44,687 bases of DNA, taken from positions 1 through 44,687 of the forward strand of contig ONSO01000008.1 in assembly GCA_900320485.1 (NCBI GenBank), written 5' to 3'. Shown here piece after piece: positions 41,401-44,687 of the stretch (the first letter of the stretch is position 1; every line of letters starts with the position of its first letter). The stretch comes from an uncultured Lachnospiraceae bacterium. GTDB taxonomy: Bacteria > Bacillota > Clostridia > Lachnospirales > Lachnospiraceae. The notes beneath the pieces are model-generated. The model was not told the origin of the DNA. It saw only the letters and a program-made list of their open reading frames with translations, and ran no database searches. A program made the position numbers and the translations under genes.

Positions 41401-44400
41401 ATAATCGTTTGCAAATGCTCAACGTTGCCGGATTGGAAAAACTGGACATACTTTATTGCAATGATAATCGTTACTTGACAACGCTGGATCTGACCGGTTT
41501 GGTAAACCTTTGGGATCTGGAGTGCCAGGGCAACAGAATTGAATGGCTGAACCTGGAAGAGAGTCCGTTGCTGGCAGAACTGGTAAAGAAGGTAAATCCC
41601 GAAGAAACGGATGGAACGCTTTTTTATTGGGGAAGCGTGGAAACGGCAGATGGCAGTGAGTACTGTTACCTCAAGATGGACGCCGGCGTTTACGTTCCCG
41701 AAGGAACCAGTTCGGAGCTTCCACTGACTGCCGCCTTTTTCCCGGACAAGGCCTTCCGGAATTACCTGAGCGGAACTTATGACAGGGACGGAAGCGGAAC
41801 CTTAAGCAGTAAGGAAATTGGAAACATTATCCTTTTGGAGCTTGACGGGAAGGGAATCACGAATCTCGAGGGCATTCAGTACCTGGAATTTGTTGCTGAA
41901 TTAAATTGCAGAAATAATAAGCTGACGAGCCTGGATCTTTCCGACAAAAAATACCTTAAGAACGTGAGCCTGGATGGCAATCAGCTGACAAGTCTTTTGC
42001 TTCCGAGGAGCGGGCTTGAGTATTTAAGCGTGGCAGACAATCGGCTTGGGGAACTGGATCTCGGGGAAAACTCGGATCTTATGATTTTGTACGCTGACGG
42101 AAATCCGCTGGCGGATCTCGACGTTCGGGAGAATAGTTGCTTTCATATCAATGCTGCATATAAGCATGGCACCAGAGATGAAAGTCACGCGGGTTATTAT
42201 CTTTATAAACTCGATGATGCGGAATTCAGCATTGACCGGGGCGTCCGTCTGATCACGGAAGTGATACCTTATACCTACGACAGCATGCCCATGGAGGAGA
42301 AGTATCTCGAATTAAATACGTCTGAGAACGGCGAAGCATTCATGCAGGCAGTGTTGGAAGGCAAAGACACTTATCAGTGGTTTGCGGACGGAAAAGCCAT
42401 CGAGGGCGCAAATCAGGTAAAACTTGACCTCGACGCGAGTCTCGTTGGAAAGGTCGTTTATGCAAAGGTTTATTATGATGACCAGGTCCTCATAAGCGCT
42501 AAGGTCACCGTCATTGCGGCGCCCAGGGCTAAGGTGACTTATGATTTTGGCGGACGCAGAGAGAACGTCACGCAGGAAGTCATCATTGGAAAGAACCTGG
42601 AGGAGCAATTCAGTGAGGATATTCCGGGGTGGCTGTTTGGAGGCTGGTATTATGACGAGGCCTTTGGCACGCCGGTGGAGTTCCCCATGGCGGTGGACGA
42701 AAACGTTACCCTTCACGCAAAGTGGATGGAGGAGCTGAAGGGCGTCTCTCTTACGTTTGCCGAATTGATCGTCGGAGAGCCGTTTAGACAAGGCGACCCC
42801 AGTTCTTATCTGGAGATGGAAAAAGCGTCGGATGACGGCGGCCATTATAAGCTCAGCGTGACGAGCACTTGGAGCACAAAAGGATCGGGCACGGGAGTGA
42901 ATCTAAACGGTAAGGTGGAGGAGGGGAAGCGTTATGCGGCAACCTTCCGGCTGACTGCGGATGAAGGCTATGCATTCCCTGATTTGGAGAGTCCTGCGGA
43001 TAAGGCGGCGTTCCTGAAGCTGAGGGGAGGATTCACGGGGCTCGAGGTTCGTTACCCTGAAAATGGCGTAATGAGTGGTGATGCCTACGTCAACTGGAAA
43101 GTGGACCAGACTGACGGACAGAGGAACCAAAGCTGGACGGTAACCATTTATTTTACTCCCAGGATTTACGAGGTCCCGCTTGTGGACGTGATGTTTGAGG
43201 AATTGATCGTGGGAGATGCATTTCATTACCTTGATCCGCCTAAGGTTAAGTATGCCCTTGACTGGGACGCGAAGTATCACGTCGTTACAAGTACCGATGC
43301 CCAGCCAAAGTGGAGACGGGCCGATATGAGTACTGAAGAGACTACCGTTCAAAAGGGCAAGGTTTATATTGCGGAATTGAAATTGCTTCCGAATGACGGA
43401 TACCGGTTTGCATTCCCTGACGGGAATGACGTACAGGCCATTACGGATTACGTGAAGGTTCAGAGATACGGTACGGATGCCTATTTGGATTATCTGACGG
43501 ATGCCGCGAATCAGGGCTCCGGCTATCAGGTGACCAAGCAGTCCGATGGAAGTCTGAAGCTTACGATCCGGTACGTTGCTGAGCTAAATGACCTGGAGCT
43601 GCTGGTGGAATCCAGAAAGGACGACGTAACGCAGGAGATTACTTACTTTGTGGATGACGAAAGCACGTATATCCGCGCACAGAGTCTGTTTGTGGACGGA
43701 GACGCTTATGTTGAGGCATACGAGGCAGATCCCGCCTCCATTCAGTGCAAGTGGTATCTTAACGGAAAATTTTATAAGACAACGGTGCATGATGAGGAGA
43801 CGGGGAAAAAGAATGAAGTGAAATTCTCTTCCGCAGACTCCGGGAAAATGGCATACGTTGTCATGACGTTTGGATCAAAGAGCATTACCAGTGAGGCGTT
43901 CATGGTTTTGGGTTCGGATGAGTGTATTGTCAAGTTTGAACTGGATCCTTATTGCACGGGTGAAGCGCCCGCGTCGCAGGTCGTAAAGATTGGAAATACG
44001 GTGACGAAGCCTGCAGATCCTCAGACGACAAACGGATGGGCATTTGATCACTGGGCATACAAGGACAACCAGGAAGTGGTATTTGATTTTAATACGCCCG
44101 TGGAGGACAATCTGACGCTGGTTGCATACACGGTGAAGCTTTATGAAGTCAGCTTCGACGCAAATGGCGGAAACGGCAGCATGGAGTCCGTGATGGTTGG
44201 CATGAATCATTCATGGCAGTTGCCGGAATGCGGGTTCCTGCCTCCGGATGGCATGGAATTTGATTGCTGGAGCATTTTTGACGCATGGAATGCGCAGAGC
44301 ACTAATTATGTTGCGGGAGACAGTTACGTTGTAACCCAGGCCGTGACGGTAAAGGCAATCTGGAAAGAAGCGGAAGCGAAAGTGCCGGCCGACGTTGACG

Positions 44401-44687
44401 CCGTGGCCACGAACCTGGACGGCAAGGTAGGGCTTTTGTTCTACGTAACCATGCCGGATTACGTACTGGCGGACGAGGGAGCGTATGCAACGCTGACCCT
44501 GAATGCGAAAGATGGTGACGTGACGGAGACGCAGCTTGTGAAGAATGCACCGCACAGTCCCAAGGGAAGTCTGGACCGCTGGCAGTTCTCTTACTACGTG
44601 GTAGCCAAGCAGATGCACGACAAGATTACCTTGAACCTGTATCTTTCCGACGGCACGAGGGTGCCGCTTACCAGAAAGGGAGAAGCG
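38478..44687 (+). CDS. Giant secreted LRR protein with EF-hand-like modules and InlB-type repeats (partial)
   Basis: The frame opens with GTG at 38478 (GGGAGG seven bases upstream) and stays open to the window edge: 2070 codons, no stop. A signal peptide ends around residue 34 (M-A-A-G). Five EF-hand-like modules (F-P-D-x-x-F-R ... D-x-D-x-D/N-G-x-L ... E-I) start near residues 37, 217, 552, 722 and 1082. Each leads into leucine-rich repeats of about 21 residues with L-x-x-L-x-C-x-x-N-x-L and L-D-L-S-x-N-x patterns. From about residue 1350 come InlB/Flg_new-type beta repeats, for example D-F-G-G-R...F-G-G-W-Y and D-A-N-G-G-N-G. It is a likely surface or secreted binding protein; cell-wall anchoring cannot be judged without the C-terminus. 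Confidence 0.88.
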   Translation, partial: MKKKSEKLGMKWALMMVMAVTLSMLCSGRGMAAGDVEINQSTFSDDRFRAYVSEQIDADHNGSLSVAEQQAVKVIRFSGQDALSLKGIEYFTKLEDLYCSGNKLTSLNLWNNPELKNLTCDNNQIRSLDLTKNAKIERVYCNNNGMEVLSLSQNGNLRYLYCYGNYLKMVNARASEHLLNAYVSGNPDQSYWQCNVYASDTAKLAVDKGQFVTFEAVEINATNFPDQGFRQELSKYRYDLDLDGFLDNYEISKVTYLYLDGTNVAITNFKGLEKLSSLLTLHIKKMSGLKSIDLSANQSLREVTLDDENLEQIILGNQPNLQRLTIYPCKLKQLDVTKAPALRSLYCGKSELSSLNVTQCPNLVSLSCIGTNLTQINLSKNTELLSLSIQGNSHFNSINLSANVKLKDLSLQNCKLASLDVSMLPNLDRLVCKSNQLTRLDVSRNKELVLLDCSSNPITSLDLTQNTKLLSFYAVNVNVNSIQLNSENLNYLSCYPKEGIMEVDVGNCPKIRRTLYEYDSEQPNSTGYVGYSMGYDTSVYFDLRSVRLKRVVKIDAEQFPDSSFRSFILNNVDADGDGWLDSSELAGMQVLNVNRKNIASLEGIRFFRSLVSLEAFGNRLTEVDLGNNLILERLNVGLNNLTALDVSHNTALYSLKCYGNQIAALDVRKCPELFRTVQEGEKSVVQQDGMSVVRYDLSGGDKLLYVDQSTVLTGSNPAIVTVINETTFPDETFRNYVKATFDENSDGKLDANEIEDAEEIRFNVVRNPELGAWISDFTGIEWFTELKKFTVYYDPAALKKYPLAALNFSNNTKLENVCLGGFYMPYDSPTINAPTLKQLYVYESNFYNLTGIKADQLEYLNIQHTALRVYYLKPTQYPKLNRLYLYLDDCGVHQVDLSGNPLLQSVGIHSNRNIVFINLNGCSRLEDLSVIRTGVGSLDCGACTALKTLRVYENYSLTELDLSSCKELEDVDCHDNRLQMLNVAGLEKLDILYCNDNRYLTTLDLTGLVNLWDLECQGNRIEWLNLEESPLLAELVKKVNPEETDGTLFYWGSVETADGSEYCYLKMDAGVYVPEGTSSELPLTAAFFPDKAFRNYLSGTYDRDGSGTLSSKEIGNIILLELDGKGITNLEGIQYLEFVAELNCRNNKLTSLDLSDKKYLKNVSLDGNQLTSLLLPRSGLEYLSVADNRLGELDLGENSDLMILYADGNPLADLDVRENSCFHINAAYKHGTRDESHAGYYLYKLDDAEFSIDRGVRLITEVIPYTYDSMPMEEKYLELNTSENGEAFMQAVLEGKDTYQWFADGKAIEGANQVKLDLDASLVGKVVYAKVYYDDQVLISAKVTVIAAPRAKVTYDFGGRRENVTQEVIIGKNLEEQFSEDIPGWLFGGWYYDEAFGTPVEFPMAVDENVTLHAKWMEELKGVSLTFAELIVGEPFRQGDPSSYLEMEKASDDGGHYKLSVTSTWSTKGSGTGVNLNGKVEEGKRYAATFRLTADEGYAFPDLESPADKAAFLKLRGGFTGLEVRYPENGVMSGDAYVNWKVDQTDGQRNQSWTVTIYFTPRIYEVPLVDVMFEELIVGDAFHYLDPPKVKYALDWDAKYHVVTSTDAQPKWRRADMSTEETTVQKGKVYIAELKLLPNDGYRFAFPDGNDVQAITDYVKVQRYGTDAYLDYLTDAANQGSGYQVTKQSDGSLKLTIRYVAELNDLELLVESRKDDVTQEITYFVDDESTYIRAQSLFVDGDAYVEAYEADPASIQCKWYLNGKFYKTTVHDEETGKKNEVKFSSADSGKMAYVVMTFGSKSITSEAFMVLGSDECIVKFELDPYCTGEAPASQVVKIGNTVTKPADPQTTNGWAFDHWAYKDNQEVVFDFNTPVEDNLTLVAYTVKLYEVSFDANGGNGSMESVMVGMNHSWQLPECGFLPPDGMEFDCWSIFDAWNAQSTNYVAGDSYVVTQAVTVKAIWKEAEAKVPADVDAVATNLDGKVGLLFYVTMPDYVLADEGAYATLTLNAKDGDVTETQLVKNAPHSPKGSLDRWQFSYYVVAKQMHDKITLNLYLSDGTRVPLTRKGEA

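Overview
The window looks like a low-to-mid GC Gram-positive chromosome of the Clostridia, most likely a Lachnospiraceae member. Supports are strong AGGAGG-type ribosome binding sites, a T-box leader on proS, a MecA-type adaptor, DUF1846 and DUF975 proteins, a YbaB-recR pair behind dnaX, an archaeal/eukaryote-type prolyl-tRNA synthetase, and a secreted LRR protein with EF-hand-like modules. The family assignments come from reading the translations; no database search was run.

Layout. 1-370: non-coding, with two direct repeats spaced 63 bp and a 108-bp element of nested palindromes. 374-5563: accessory genes (HIT protein, CPT-like kinase, GNAT remnant, unknown protein, TatD nuclease, ABC-type ATPase, lipoprotein, alpha/beta hydrolase). 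5571-6832: an SGNH hydrolase gene flanked by oppositely oriented clusters of one palindromic repeat. 6855-13456: two ABC exporters with the same unusual N-terminal sensor-like domain plus zinc ribbon, with a DUF1854 protein gene between them. 9886-10490: between the DUF1854 gene and the second exporter lies a 63-bp-period array of alternating TACCG and CGGTA half-sites. 13689-15503: mecA-like gene and a convergent RluA-family pseudouridine synthase. 15619-16612: a decayed AraC regulator / ABC exporter locus. 16637-23819: housekeeping block (T-box-proS, DEDD exonuclease, D-Ala-D-Ala carboxypeptidase, trmB, trxA, DUF1846). 24019-32429: ftsH, tRNA-Ser(CGA), DUF975 protein, pfk, then dnaX-ybaB-recR-galM. 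32549-35682: envelope-associated set (LysM membrane protein, DUF5711-like protein, CvpA-like protein). 35746-38146: a lipoprotein and a spermidine-synthase-like methyltransferase on the minus strand. 38478-end: a giant secreted LRR protein whose gene runs off the window.

Most interesting is the DUF1854 / twin exporter cluster together with its 63-bp array. In the array, whole units are alike at first and later keep only the paired half-sites, at exactly the same spacing. The spacing is 31-32 bp, close to three helical turns. I know of no named system with this combination. I infer either a protein-binding array or a string of RNA hairpins; the sequence alone cannot tell which.
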